Below are positions 36,685-47,239 of a DNA stretch of 64,000 nucleotides, one piece after another. Origin of the DNA: Brassica napus (lineage: Eukaryota; Streptophyta; Magnoliopsida; Brassicales; Brassicaceae); contig NW_026014775.1 in the NCBI RefSeq assembly GCF_020379485.1, forward strand, positions 60,617 through 124,616. The letters run 5' to 3'. Position 1 is the first letter of the stretch. The number at the start of each line of letters is the position of its first letter. The position numbers and the translations under genes were made by a program. The notes under the pieces are model-generated. The model saw nothing but the letters and a program-made list of their open reading frames with translations, was not told the origin of the DNA and did no database searches.

Positions 36685-38480
36685 ATGTCGAGCAAGAAAA
36701 AGGTTGCGAAAAAAGGGTCTTCGTCCGCGAGTCCTTATGAAGAGCTCATTGTTCCGAAGATGGAGATCGTGCCTCATTCGGTGCATCCTGCCGAGAACGA
36801 GGCATGGTGGGTTGCTCATTATGGCTCGTTGACCCCTCCCAAGGAGAAGCCGTTCCCGGTCCTGGTCCATCGTGGAGTCGAGGAAGAGGATGCAAGCAGG
36901 ACTACTGACGAGTTTCTCGCGACGATGCGATCGTTCTACCACATCCCGGATGCTGTGGAGTTCCGGGTTCCCTGCCGCGGGGAATGTGCTAACAGCCCCC
37001 CGGAGGGTTACTTTACTTGCTATGAGGCGTTCGTAGTGCGTTGTCGCCTATGGTTCCCCATACCCGAAATTCTCGTCCGAGTGTTGGACCGTTTCGAAGT
37101 TGCGATAAGTCAGTTGACACCCCTTGCCATTCAGCATCTTATTGGGATCCTGATCCTAAGCTACGAGCATGGCCTTTCCCTTTCCGTCGATCATTATGAA
37201 GCGCTTTTGAGGCTTCAACTTGTCAGGGGTACGGATAAGCATAGGTTGGTCCCTCGGAAATTTATGTCAGTGGTTAAGAAGTTTATTTCGAACTTCAACT
37301 CGTGGAAGAAGTTCTTTTTCTTCGTTCGTATAGACGCTGCATCCATCGAAGAGAGTTGCATTCCACTGTTCCGGAGGTTGCCGAATGATCGTCCCTTCAT
37401 CAACCCTTTTGCTCCGTTCCCCGAGGACATCATTTCGGTGAGGGATCTTCTCAGGAATGGTCCCTTCTTCTGGACTTCTTTTACGCCGAAGAGGGTTCGG
37501 AAGGCACTGAGATTCGTGCAAACTGGTCCTGCTTTGGATGCGGACACGGGAAGCGACTCCGAACCTGACGACCAGAATCCCGTCGAAGCTCCAACAGCTG
37601 TGCCGGAGTCGAGCTCTTGGAAGGGAAAAGATGTCGATCTTGGCGACATAGAGTTTTCGATGGATGACTCTATGCTTCCAGAATGGGATCCGAACCTTGC
37701 TTACGGCGACGGGAGCGGTTCGAGCGAGGCCCCTATTCCGGATTTCGATGACTTCTTTGCTGGACTGCCACCGGGTTTCGATGCTCCTCCTCCTACGAAA
37801 GAATCGACGAGGCCGAGAGTCGTTGCGGAGGGATCTCGCATCATCAATGGGGTTAGTTTTTGAGGATTTCTTGGTGATAGTCCTGTGTATATATGTTTAT
37901 AACATGTCAATCGATTTTGTAGGGCCTGAGCCTGCTGGGCTCGGCCATTGAGGCGGGCCATAGAGAAGCCATGGTCTACCGCTTTAAAGCGGAGAAAGCG
38001 GAGCGGGATCTCGCTCGCGTGCAAGGCGAGATGCTGGAGCGAGAGGCGCAACTTACTCGTGATCATGCGCGGGCTGTTCGTAAAGCGGAGAGGAAAGGCA
38101 AAAGAGAAATCGTCGAGGTGATGAAGACTCGCGCATATCAATTCCAGGTTGAGTATGGGAACCTCAAGAATGCCTTTACCTCGGAAGGTGACTTTCGCGA
38201 GTGCCGCGGTTCGGTCGGAAGTCTTTGAAGGACGCGAGCCGATGAATATGTGTTTGAAGAGGAAATGAGCTTGATGAAGAGTGGGATGAGTGAACGTGCC
38301 CATGCTGAGGCGCTTATCCTTCCGATTAACGAGAGGATTCAAGGGTTCTGGGATTCCATCCCGGTTTCCCCTGATACCGAGGAGGTTCCGACCGGGTTTC
38401 CCGATGGTGGCGAGGAAGTGGATCGTCCCGCGGATGCGTTTGGTGCTTCGTTGTCCGGGGACTTTGACTTTGGATTATGA
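36685..38480 (+). CDS. Antisense gene of B1 (gypsy-type putative transposase domain and coiled coil)
   Basis: The gene runs opposite to the element, between the 3' LTR and pol. Exon 1 (36685-37851) is 389 codons and exon 2 (37923-38480) is 186 codons including the stop. The intron (37852-37922, 71 bp) has GTTAGT and TTTTGTAG ends and joins the exons in phase 0. Exon 1 has a basic Lys/Ser start and, at about residues 105-240, a helical domain like the putative gypsy-type transposase domain annotated in plant proteins (PF04195, by recognition only). An acidic tail follows. Exon 2 starts with a Glu/Lys/Arg-rich coiled coil. An in-frame TGA at 38226-38228 interrupts exon 2, so this copy is probably damaged. 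I chose the ATG at 36685 over an earlier in-frame ATG because it follows the TATA and leader. Extra antisense frames are known in Tat elements; the role is unknown. Confidence 0.7.
37852..37922 (+). other. Intron of the B1 antisense gene
   Basis: The exon ends AATGGG, the intron starts GTTAGTTTTTG and ends CGATTTTGTAG, and the next exon begins GGCCTGAGC. It contains a stop in frame and is AT-rich. Exon lengths before and after are multiples of three. Confidence 0.65.
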
Positions 38481-39490
38481 GGGATGGATCAGTTATCCTT
38501 TTATCTGTTTTCCGCCGAGTGTGGCCCTTTAAATTTGGATTTTGTTTAGGCCTAGATGGCCGTATTTGTATTTACCGGGACTGGCCGTTGGTGGCTTTGA
38601 ATCCATTTCCGCTTTACGCGGTTTATTTATATGACGAATGTTTTGTTTCGAGTTTTCCTAAGTTGGGTTGAAGTAAATATGAGTTGCCGTCTCGTATTTA
38701 GTTCTGATTAGACGTTCAATCTGTTGGTTCGTTCGTGATTTTCGTAAAAATTTACTTATCTTTACGATTTTCGAGAACATTGAGATACGAACGGAGAGAC
38801 ATGGTTTAGGATCTCGTATCTTTTAGATATCATGCCTTGAGATGTTTGAGACCAGAGCGTTGGGTTTAGGGCAAGACATGGTTTGTGCGGTGACTAGCCG
38901 GCTATCGTTTTTCCTGTTGCGATTTCTTCCTGATTCACATCGATTTAAAGTCCGCGATATGTTCTCGGCTTATATGACTTGTATGGTACGAATCGAGCAT
39001 CTTCTCAGAATCAACTGGAAGTGCTAAACCAAAATTTCGGATTTTTGTTGTAGCGCGCTTTTGTCCTTGTGCTGGACGTTGTTAAAGATCAAAAGAGTGA
39101 TCGAATTGCGTTTGTTTAAGACGGCTGGCGTGTTCGTCGGGGCCAATCGACGAACGGGGTGTAAGGTTTTTGGTGGTCGCGTTCAGACAATTTGTTAGCA
39201 TTGTCCTCGAATTTTAACTTTTGCAACGTCTCGCAGTTATTTCGAGGATTATACGTGTATTTTTGCGTGTTTGAAAGATGATAATCTTTACGATTTTCAG
39301 GCCGGAAGGGGCCGCAGACAAGAGTCTTAACGTTTTCAGGCGTGTCCTGAAAGTTTCTTTTTTGTTTTACTGAAGCGTAAACGTTTTCGATAAAAAGGAC
39401 AACGTATAATGTAGTAAAAGTTTTTGAAGTTTCTGAAAACTCGATTACAATAATGAAGATTTTTCTAACTGGGAGTATACGAGTATACGC
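38481..39490 (+). other. Non-coding spacer of B1 with conserved 3' region of the antisense gene
   Basis: No gene is visible. Two stretches match the same interval in B2 in inverted orientation. About 38530-38640 (GGCCTAGATGGCCG, GGGACTGGCCG) matches 57930-58040, and about 38850-39040 matches 57570-57770. Retention of both while coding parts were lost suggests the 3' untranslated region and end-processing signals of the antisense gene. Confidence 0.55.
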
Positions 39491-39600
39491 ACCCATTCCC
39501 CCCCCCCCCCTTTTAGAGAGGGGGATAGCTGAACTCGTCTTTTGACGAGCTGCCTACGTACCCCTTTCGAGGATCAAGCCATCTCGTAGTTCTGTTTCAT
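39491..39600 (-). ncRNA. Hairpin cluster after pol, B1 copy (structured RNA candidate)
   Basis: On the minus strand: hairpin I CCTC-GAAA-GGGG (39572-39561), hairpin II with an 8-bp stem containing CTCGTC-AAAA-GACGAG (39551-39532), and hairpin III of C-run and G-run (about 39526-39498). The linkers GTACGTAGGCAG, TTCAGCT and GTATACTC are shared with B2 at 57081-57190, whereas the stems differ by paired changes. It remains although RT to integrase was deleted next to it. No function is known to me. Confidence 0.6.
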
Positions 39601-42198
39601 GCCGCGAGTGTTCTTACTCGGCGGTAGATGTCGCGATGTCCGCCTTGACCGTGTCGATCGTGGCTGGGTCGACGCTATTTTCCGGATGTTCCGGTTGAGC
39701 TGTCGCGTGGGCTTCGGATTTATGTCGAGCTTCGACGTCCGATGCGTTTGCTTTGATAGACGATTTTACTTCGTCCTCTCCCGGGGCGCTTTTGGCTGAA
39801 GATCGATCTATCTTCGCGCGTTTGCCGTTTGCAGAAGCTGTGATTTGCCTTAACTTATGCTCCGCGAGGAAGCATAGTCGCGACTGTTTTTGGCATCCTC
39901 AGATGGCCGCGACTCCGCTCGGCGTTGGGAACTTGAGACCCAGGTGGTAGGTTGACGGAACTGCCTGCATGGCGTTGAGCCATGGGGTTCCCAGATCGAC
40001 TACCGCGAATTCGACGATTTTCGTGATCTCCTTCGCCATGACTGGCAATTGGATTGATCCGAGAGTCATCGACACTTCGCCTGAAAAACCTGTGAGTGGT
40101 TTTGGCGTCAGAGTTACTTCTCCGAGTTCGATACTCATCCGCTTGAGAGTGTCGCGGAGGATTACGTTGACCGTGCTTCCCGTGTCGACGAGTACCCTTC
40201 CGACTTCTAAATATCGTATGATGAGATCTATGACGAGCGGGTCGCAGTGAGGTTGGTCGATACCGCCGGCTTCTTCCTCTGTGAAGGTGATCGAGCAACT
40301 TTGGCCGTCTCGAGGAGGAGACCATGTAGGCCAATTTGCACTTGACTCTGCCTTCCGTTGGTAAGCCTTGATGGCCGACACGGTATCGCTGCAGTATTGT
40401 GATCCTCCGATGATCATATTGACTCTGCGACGATTGTTATCGTTCCCTTTGTCATCCGGCCTCCTACCGCGTTTATCCCCAGGTTGGTTTCGTTGAGGGG
40501 ATTTTTCAGCGGACGGATTTCTATCCGTCTTTGGAGGCCGATCAGAATCGAGGATGAGATCCTTGACGCTAGTTACTTCCGAAAGCTCTCCAGCGAGTAG
40601 CTTCGCGGCCAGTCTTGCTCCCAAGACTTTGCAATTGGTCGTGGAGTGTCCTCGGGATTGGTGGAACTCGCAGAAGGTGTTTTCGTCATACCCTTGATTG
40701 CGAGTCCATGTGTTTCCCGTGGTCCGGCCTTGATCCGAATTGATCGCATAGTTATGCGCCCCTTGGAGATCTTCCCCCTCGTGATGGACGTACTTGTCGT
40801 TACGAGAGTTTTTCTTTTTCCCCTTCGGATCTGCGTCTTTCGAGGATGGTCTTGCCGGCTTATGTTTTTGCGATAAGACTTTAGTTTCTTCCTCGACTAT
40901 GATGTAGTCCGTTGCTTTGTGGAGGGCGTCCTGGATCGTTCGCGGTTTGTCGAGAGTTATCCATTTTCTGAATTTCGACTTGTACCAGAGCGTCTTTCTC
41001 AGCGCGTCGATGGCCACTTTGTCGCTTATCCCGCTGACCCTGGACATTATCAGCTTGAACCGACTGATAAACTCGCGGAGGGGTTCGTCTTCCCTCTGGG
41101 AGAGACTCCAGAGGTCAACATCGGAGGTTTCCCTGTCTATGAATACAGAGTACTGTTTGAGGAATTCCGATGCGAGCTGTCGAAAACTCCCGATGGTGTT
41201 GCGACGAAGGCGTGCGAACCATTCGAGCGCTGCTCCTTCAAGATTTTCGACAAACAGGCGGCAATAGCCGGCATCTTTTTCGCCGTCCTTCAGTCTTGCT
41301 CTTCCCATCGCGATGTGGAAAGCCTGAAGGTGCGCTTTTGGGTCGGCCGTACCATCGTACTTCGGTACTTTGATCTTCCTGGAACGGACACCCTCATGTC
41401 CGAAATGCGACTGGTAAAGGGGGTCTTTCGAGCTCCTTCCAGCAGTCGATCGATCTCGGGGGCAGCACTAGTAGCATGATGGATTTGAGACTTTACGGCT
41501 CTCACTTCTGCCGCAGTCTTAGTGATGTAGTCGCGAAGATCGCGGATATCCGATGTCTCGTCAGTAGATTTCCGAGCCTGTCGGCGTTTACTGCGAGTGA
41601 GCTCGGTTTGCCTTTCGGCCAGCTCCTCTTGTTCGTTCCAATAGGCGACTTCTTCTTCTTCCGTCATTGGTTTTTCGAACGGGGAGCCTTCCCGAGCGGA
41701 TCGGCTTCTGGTCCTTCTTGGATGTCTGTCGACATCCTCGTCGGTGTCGTTGGAGACATCGCTAGGATCCAGGTCAATGTGTTCGGCTTCGTTATCCTCC
41801 GAGTCCTTTGCAGGGGGCGGAAGACTTTCAGAGTTCCCCTTTTCGATGGGAGATTTCTCGCTAGGGTTTTGACCGGAAGGTCGTTCCCGCGCGACTCCTG
41901 CTCTATCGAGTGGGGTGGCGAAGTCGAGCCTTTTCCCGCGGATTTTGGTGGTTCCGCGGGGACGGATAGCTTGGGTCCTTGCCGTTAAGGTTTCAACTTG
42001 TTTGGTCAAGGTATTCACGAGCTTATCCTGTTCTTCCGACCTTTTCTCATAGGTGGCGAACATCTTTTTGAACTCCTCGAGCGTCGCGGCGTTGGCTTGC
42101 GCGTTGGCCGCGGATACGTCCGCTACTGGAGTGTGGAGATCGGTGCCGCTGCCTCCGTTAAGAGGAGTTTGCACGTTATCCGCGTCGTTGGTTGACAT
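39600..42198 (-). pseudogene. Gag-protease of B1
   Basis: The minus-strand frame starts with ATG at 42198 (Met-Ser-Thr-Asn-Asp) just after the primer site. The first part is a low-complexity acidic region, followed by the gag core (Trp-Phe motif near 41210). A frameshift near 41360 moves the reading from the frame ending at 41290 to the one opening at 41308. One zinc knuckle of the Tat style (C-x2-H-x4-H-x4-C) lies near 40660. The protease has Asp-Thr-Gly at 40178-40186 and a conserved flank. The frame then enters the protease-RT linker and decays by about 39600. RT and all later domains are absent. With one indel this could have been a Gag-protease source, but this copy is broken. Confidence 0.85.
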
Positions 42199-42242
42199 GT
42201 CAGACTGTGTGTGGCTTTTGCGGGTTAGATTGATCCGTAAGG

Positions 42243-42262
42243 CCCCTCCTTCTAGCGCTAAA
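42243..42262 (-). other. Primer binding site of B1
   Basis: Minus strand reads TTAGCGCTAGAAGGAGGGG after the 5' LTR. B2 has TGG in place of TTAG's first bases, so B1 carries a G-to-A change at a position that pairs with the tRNA CCA end. I could not assign the tRNA. Confidence 0.65.
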
Positions 42263-42640
42263 CTTTGGGAACCGAAATTCACACTGTCGATTTCCGTTTA
42301 AATAAGGAAACTAGGAAAACCCTAATTTCCCAGAGGACCCGGATATCTGTTAATTACCACACGTCAAGCAATCAGAACACGAGAATAACAACGATAAAAA
42401 TAAGAAATCGAAAAGAGAGCAAAGTAGATCTTATTCCGAATCTGCGTATGAGCGTTACAACAAGGTATAAGCCTGGGCTCAAGAGCTGTCGGCGAGATTC
42501 CTAGTTCTAGCAACCCTAAGACGGCTAAACCTAATTGAGTCGCAGCTCGAAATAACAAAAACGGAAAATTGCCTAAATTGCTCTAAGTGCTAAGTTTGCT
42601 CTGAAAAAGCTCTCTCTCTCTGCTCCTCGCCTAGGACTCC

Positions 42641-42647
42641 TTATATA
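42641..42647 (-). promoter_or_regulatory. TATA box, 5' LTR of B1
   Basis: Minus-strand TATATAA that would drive B1 transcription. Confidence 0.65.
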
Positions 42648-43066
42648 CTAGCTCCAAGGTCGGTTTACGCTTTTACTCTTCTGCCCCTAAGCCGTCATAG
42701 CATAAAAATGGAGATATTCCATTTTCCCGATCTTCACAATTATCTTCAAAACTTCCGTATTTATCCGCGGAAACTTGACATTTATCCTTCCTTGTGGGCC
42801 AAGCGTGAACCATGCTGTGGTTCACGGGCTTTTGGTTAGGAAACATTGTAGGATGGGCCTCGAGTCGTGTTTTAGGTCCCTTTGGGCCGTCTTCCGACTC
42901 GACACGTTTACTACGAGTTTTCCGCGGTTTCTAATCCGCGAAGTCTGATCGATGAATTAGAATAGCGGGAAACATGGACTGAGCTTGCTACGGTCTTCGG
43001 GAGATAGTATTCGAAGGTTTGACGAGAATGCAAAGACTGGTGTCGTATCGATGTTCGGAAAGGTTC

Positions 43067-43545
43067 AATCGCTACACAGCGACCGAACTTTGGCTCGAGC
43101 CCGGTCGCTATGTAGCGACCGAGCGGGACGAGTGCTCGGTCGCTACGTAGCGACCGAGCTTTAGCTTGAGCTCGGTCGCTACGTAGCGACCGAGCTTGGC
43201 CGAGCTCGGTCGCTACATAGCGACCGAGCGGGACGATCGCTCGGTCACTACGTAGCGACCGAGCTTTGGCTCGAGCTCGGTCGCTACGTAGCGACCAAGC
43301 GGGACGATCGCTCGGTCGCTACGTAGCGACCGAGTGGGACGATCGCTTGGTTGCTACGTAGCGACCGAGCTTTAGCTCGAGCTCGGTCGCTACGTAGCGA
43401 CCGAGCGGGACGATCGCTCGGTCGTTACGTAGCGACCGAGCTTTGACTCGAGCTCGATCGCTACGTAGCGACCGAGCGGGACGGTCGCTCGGTCGCTACG
43501 TAGCGACCGAGCTTTGGCTCAGGTTTGGTTGCTGCATAGCGATCG
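43067..43545. repeat. Palindrome array in 5' LTR of B1
   Basis: About 14 copies, the same number as in the 3' LTR of B1, with private substitutions such as a GCTACATAGC core and CGGTCACTACG. Confidence 0.95.
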
Positions 43546-43734
43546 GACGGCGTGTATGCGTGGTGACCGAGCTTGGTTTGTTCGGTTTGAATCCCAAAGG
43601 ATACTTCTTCGTAAAAACTTCGTATTAGTTATTTTTACGAAAATTACATCTCTTCTTTTACTATCTCTTTCGGAAATACGATCTCCGAGGATTTTCGGGT
43701 GGTAATTCCGTCGTAACCGTTTTTGACCCCAACA

Positions 43735-45531
43735 ACGAGTAGCTCGGCCAGCTCAATGAAGCTAGGTTCAGCTCAGTCCCTACTAAGTCAGCTCCACTAG
43801 CTGTACTACTAGCTCACTCAGCTGAGACAGCTGAGAGTCAGCTCATCTCAGCTAGACGGACTGTCCGGGCTTTAGGCCGATGGTCCGGGTCCGGGTCAGT
43901 GGTGGGCTGTGAGGTCTGGCCATGAGGCCATGGGCTGTTGGGTCTTTGGACAAGGCCGTGGGCTAAGTCCAGGAGGTCTGGGGCGTGGGTTGGGCTTGTG
44001 ACCGACCCAAACCCAATCAGAAAGGGCGAAGGGATGCAAGTGGCCGAAAGGGGACAACCCTTGGATGATGGTGCCCACTCGCTAGCAAGTCGTGCCTGTT
44101 CATGGGGCAAGACTTACCCCCTCGTTTTCTATAAATATGGGGGCTCTCTGGTCGATTTCATTATCCAATTCCAGAGTAAAATACTCAGAGAAAAACGTAG
44201 AGAGAAAGAAAGAGAGAGTTCCGGCCAAGAGAAAGGCCGATTGTGGTGGTGTTGTGTTCCGGCGACTCTGATCGTTTGAGAACTAACTCCGGTCAAGAAT
44301 GGGAGATCAAGACAAGGAGAAGAGCATGGAGAACCGAGACGTGGTTCACAAGGTATGTGATGGGCCGTGGCTCCATCAGACCGAACGGACGGTCCATGCG
44401 ATCGCACCGCATCTCTGCTCGGTTCCTAAGTCCCATCCGGCTCTCCTTATCTGTTTCAATTCTTTTCTCTTCTCTTCTCTCTGGTTAAACATGAAAGGTT
44501 GTGTTGGTTGAGTCCAAGGAACACGTCCCTAGACTTTGGCTGGACATAATCAAACCGCTAGCCTAGACACGGGTCGGTTAGTGGGATGATCCGATCGCAC
44601 CAAGACTGGGCGGTTAGGACGAACGGTTGGGAATGACCCAAAGGGCACGAGTTGTCAAGAGTCCTGAGTGTCCAAGAAGCACGAATGGCCAAAGGGTACA
44701 TGTTCCAAACGGTGTCTTTCGGGACAGGTTAGGACCGATCCTTATGGATCAGCCTATGGCTTGGCTAGTTAAGACAAGGTCACGGTTTGTCTAAGCCAAG
44801 GTAGAGTCGCAAGGTCTGACCGGTTGCTAAGCCTTCCGGATTAGGCTTGTGGCTTACTCGGCCGATTGGATCCAGGCCTAAGGCCGGATCAGGTAAGGGA
44901 GTCCGTTGGGCCATTGAGCCGGACTCCATTGGCCGGTCGCACCTATATTCTATCCTGTTAGACGGATTGGTGTTTGGGGACAATCCGGATCTGTTCGTGT
45001 GTTCTGTTTATCGATTCTGGACGATCTATCAGATTCTAAGTCAAGGGGTGGTTGGTTGAATGACTTAGGATACGGTAGGTAGGTTCATACGTTTTATGAT
45101 TATGTTGACTTAGGTTTCTCTAAGTTCTAGGAACCAAGCCAAGCATTGTAGAATCAATCCGTTCTATTCTTGGTTATGATTAATGCTTATCTGGTTGTGG
45201 TTTCAGGAACTAAGGATGGTTCTGGTCAAGCCAAGGAGCCGTGAAGGCTCGGTCAGTGAGAGGCTGTGTAACGTGTGGTTAGATGATGCTAGGGATGAAC
45301 TAGTGATTGTCTATGAGACTGTTAAGAAGTTGTGTATTGAATCTCATGTTTCTAAGTAATACAAAGTTTATACATTATTATTCCGCTGTGCAATCTATCC
45401 CTTTGCTTATGAACCTCATATTCGAATATGACTTAGTAAAGAAAAGACTTAGAATTAATCAGACAAGCAAAGAAATTAATAAGTAAGCATTCGTATCCAG
45501 TTGGGTCGAGAGACCAGGAACGGGTCTTACA
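43735..45531 (+). repeat. 5' LTR of element A, second part
   Basis: It resumes with the right copy of ACGAG and runs to GGGTCTTACA at 45531. It holds the AGCT-rich cluster (43738-43860), the TATA box (44130-44137) and the R/U5 region. It corresponds to 50871-51549 plus 60790-61903 in the 3' LTR. Confidence 0.95.
44130..44137 (+). promoter_or_regulatory. TATA box, 5' LTR of element A
   Basis: TATAAATA followed by GGGGGCTCTCTGG. It is the likely promoter of the gag-pol RNA. Confidence 0.7.
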
Positions 45532-45534
45532 AGT

Positions 45535-45549
45535 TGGTATCAGAGCATG
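45535..45549 (+). other. Primer binding site of element A
   Basis: TGGTATCAGAGCATG begins three bases after the 5' LTR and matches the plant initiator Met tRNA 3' end over its first 12 bases. Confidence 0.9.
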
Positions 45550-45609
45550 CTTGATTCTAGGATAGTTGGGTTATGTAGTCCACACACACACACACGCAGC
45601 CAGCTGATT

Positions 45610-47161
45610 ATGTCTCACGGTGAGGTTTGATTGCTTAGTCTAGGGATTGTTTTGTTCTGTTTATGGTTAGTATGTTTTGTACTAACATTGTCTGAATCCT
45701 TAGGCTGGAAAAAGCAAATCGGGAAAGTCCCGAAGAAGTAAGAGAATGGCCGGTCAGTCTAGCCAAGTGGCCATGGACGGAACTAATCTGTCCAGTTTGC
45801 AAACCGATCCGGCCGCGGCTAACGCTGAAGATGTGTTGCCAACTGATCAGGCTAACCTTACAGGGACGCAACGGGATGGTCAGGAACATCAGGAGAGTGA
45901 TGAGGAAGTGGAATCCTCGAACGCTAACCGTGATGGTGGCCAGCGTGAGAAAGTGGCCAATGGTACGGCCAATGTAACCGCAACACTGTCCAAAGAGGAC
46001 TTGTTAGAGGCCATGAAGGTAATGGGGACTCAGGTGGCGGCTATGGCCCAACTGTTCACGCCATTAGTGAACTCCTCGGTTGGCCAAGCTATGCCTGTGG
46101 CTACGACCGCCCCCAACACCAATGGTCCAGTTGTGGAAATGGTCGAGGTGATCGAGATTGATCCACCAGAAAGGACTGGGAAAAAGGTGGACTATCTGAG
46201 TTTGCTTCAGCACATCTCCCGTCTAGGGACGAAGCATTTCTCAGGAAGCACCGATCCTATTGAGGCAGACGAGTGGAGGAGTAGGCTAATCCGAAACTTC
46301 AGCTCAACTCGTTGTCCCGAGGATTACAAGAGAGACATTGCGGTTCACTTCCTGGAAGGGGACGCGCATAATTGGTGGCTGGCTGTGAACAAGCGCACCA
46401 ATGGAAGTCTCCAGAGTTTTGCGGATTTTGAAGATGAATTCAACCGCAAATACTTTCCTGCAGAGGCTTGGGACCGTCTGGAACGTAGATTCCTAGACCT
46501 TACCCAAATCCGCAGGGCCGTACGTGAGTACGAAGAGGAGTTCAACCGGCTCCGACGGTTTGTTGGAAGGGAACTTGAGGACGAGACATTCCAGGTTCAT
46601 CGGTTCATTCGAGGCTTAAGGCCGGAGCTGAGAACCCACTGTTCGATCCGCACCTTCAGCACCGTCGGAGAGCTGGTTGAACGTGTAGCTCTTTTGGTGT
46701 CTAACTTGGCTGAAGAAGCCAAGCTTAAGACGAAGTCGCAGTCTGTCCCGACGGGTAAGACTAACGACCGAAAGAGGAAGTGGGACCAGGTTGACGGAGG
46801 CAAGGCCTCTAGTGGACGACCTGAATGTCCCAAGTGTGGTAAGAACCATCCAGGTGAATGCTGGAAAGCCATGGGAGCTTGTGTGAGATGTGGCAGCTTG
46901 GATCATTCCATCCGAGATTGCACTCGACCAAGCCGGACTCAGGGCCAATCCAGTGGCAGCGGCTCTCGGACTTGTTTCCATTGCGGCCAAAGCGGACACT
47001 TCCAAAGTGAATGCCCTAAGCGGCAAGGAGGACAAGGGAAGGGTCGTGGAGACACGGGAAAGTCGACCCAGAGCAGGCCGACCACAACACCAAGGGTGTA
47101 TGAGCTGTCCCGAGACGACGGCGCTTCTGGATCGTTTGATTCGATCTCTGGAAATTTCTGA
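45610..47161 (+). CDS. Gag of element A
   Basis: The open frame from the ATG at 45746 is 471 codons. It has an acidic, Gln/Ser-rich start, a retrotransposon gag core at about residues 147-295, and three zinc knuckles near residues 361, 378 and 410; the last two are clean CCHC. The same frame is open upstream to 45704, where it meets a strong intron-end signal. If the leader intron (45625-45703) is removed, translation can begin at ATG 45610 and add a basic stretch rich in Lys, Arg and Ser. The unspliced frame ends at TGA 47159-47161, a few bases into a second intron-like segment. Gag would package the RNA in cytoplasmic particles. This is the best-preserved gene of A. Confidence 0.85.
45625..45703 (+). 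other. Putative leader intron of element A
   Basis: The upstream codons ATG TCT CAC GGT GAG end at 45624. The segment then starts GTTTGATT and ends AATCCTTAG. A perfect TACTAAC branch sequence lies at 45680-45686, 18 bases before the terminal AG. The 79-bp length is typical of short plant introns. Splicing joins the exons in phase 0 with gag, and the frame after the acceptor is open into the 45746 ATG. The donor GAG|GTTTGA is moderate. Confidence 0.55.
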
Positions 47162-47239
47162 ATTTATCTGTTACATTCAATAGAATGCTTGGTCTGGAAC
47201 CTAGAGTGGCTAGGGGATTCTGATGTGGGTCTCTTATAG
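47151..47239 (+). other. Intron-like segment between gag and protease, element A
   Basis: This is an 89-bp segment. Gag reads Ser-Ile-Ser-Gly and stops at 47159. The segment ends CTCTTATAG at 47239 with CTGAT 17 bases earlier, fitting a branch and acceptor. Joining 47150 to 47240 gives Gly-Thr-Leu and puts gag (frame 2) into the protease frame (frame 1). The donor here is GA where the relic at 3062 has GT, so this copy may have lost splicing. Confidence 0.45.

Larger units (their letters stand above)
34961..43734 (-). mobile_element. Element B1, Tat-type retrotransposon lacking RT to integrase (TSD ACGAG)
   Basis: The element is bounded by TGTGGGAACC at 34961 and GACCCCAACA at 43734, with ACGAG at 34956-34960 and 43735-43739. 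Reading leftwards it has a 5' LTR (43734-42264), primer site, gag and protease, a hairpin cluster (39600-39491), a convergent antisense gene (plus strand, 36685-38480), polypurine tract and 3' LTR (36423-34961). RT, both RNase H domains and integrase are missing between protease and the hairpins. It belongs to the same family as B2: LTR ends, primer site region, polypurine tract, hairpin cluster and antisense-gene 3' region all match. Confidence 0.93.
42264..43734 (-). repeat. 5' LTR of B1
   Basis: This 1471-bp LTR has its TATA box at 42641-42647 and its palindrome array at 43067-43545. Its inner end reads TTTGGGAACC on the plus strand instead of TGTGGGAACC, so the terminal CA is mutated. Confidence 0.92.

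Noticed and set aside
39116..39496. 126-codon minus-strand frame in B1 as the missing pol part
   Set aside because: It has no RT, RNase H or integrase motif and overlaps the conserved non-coding hairpin region.
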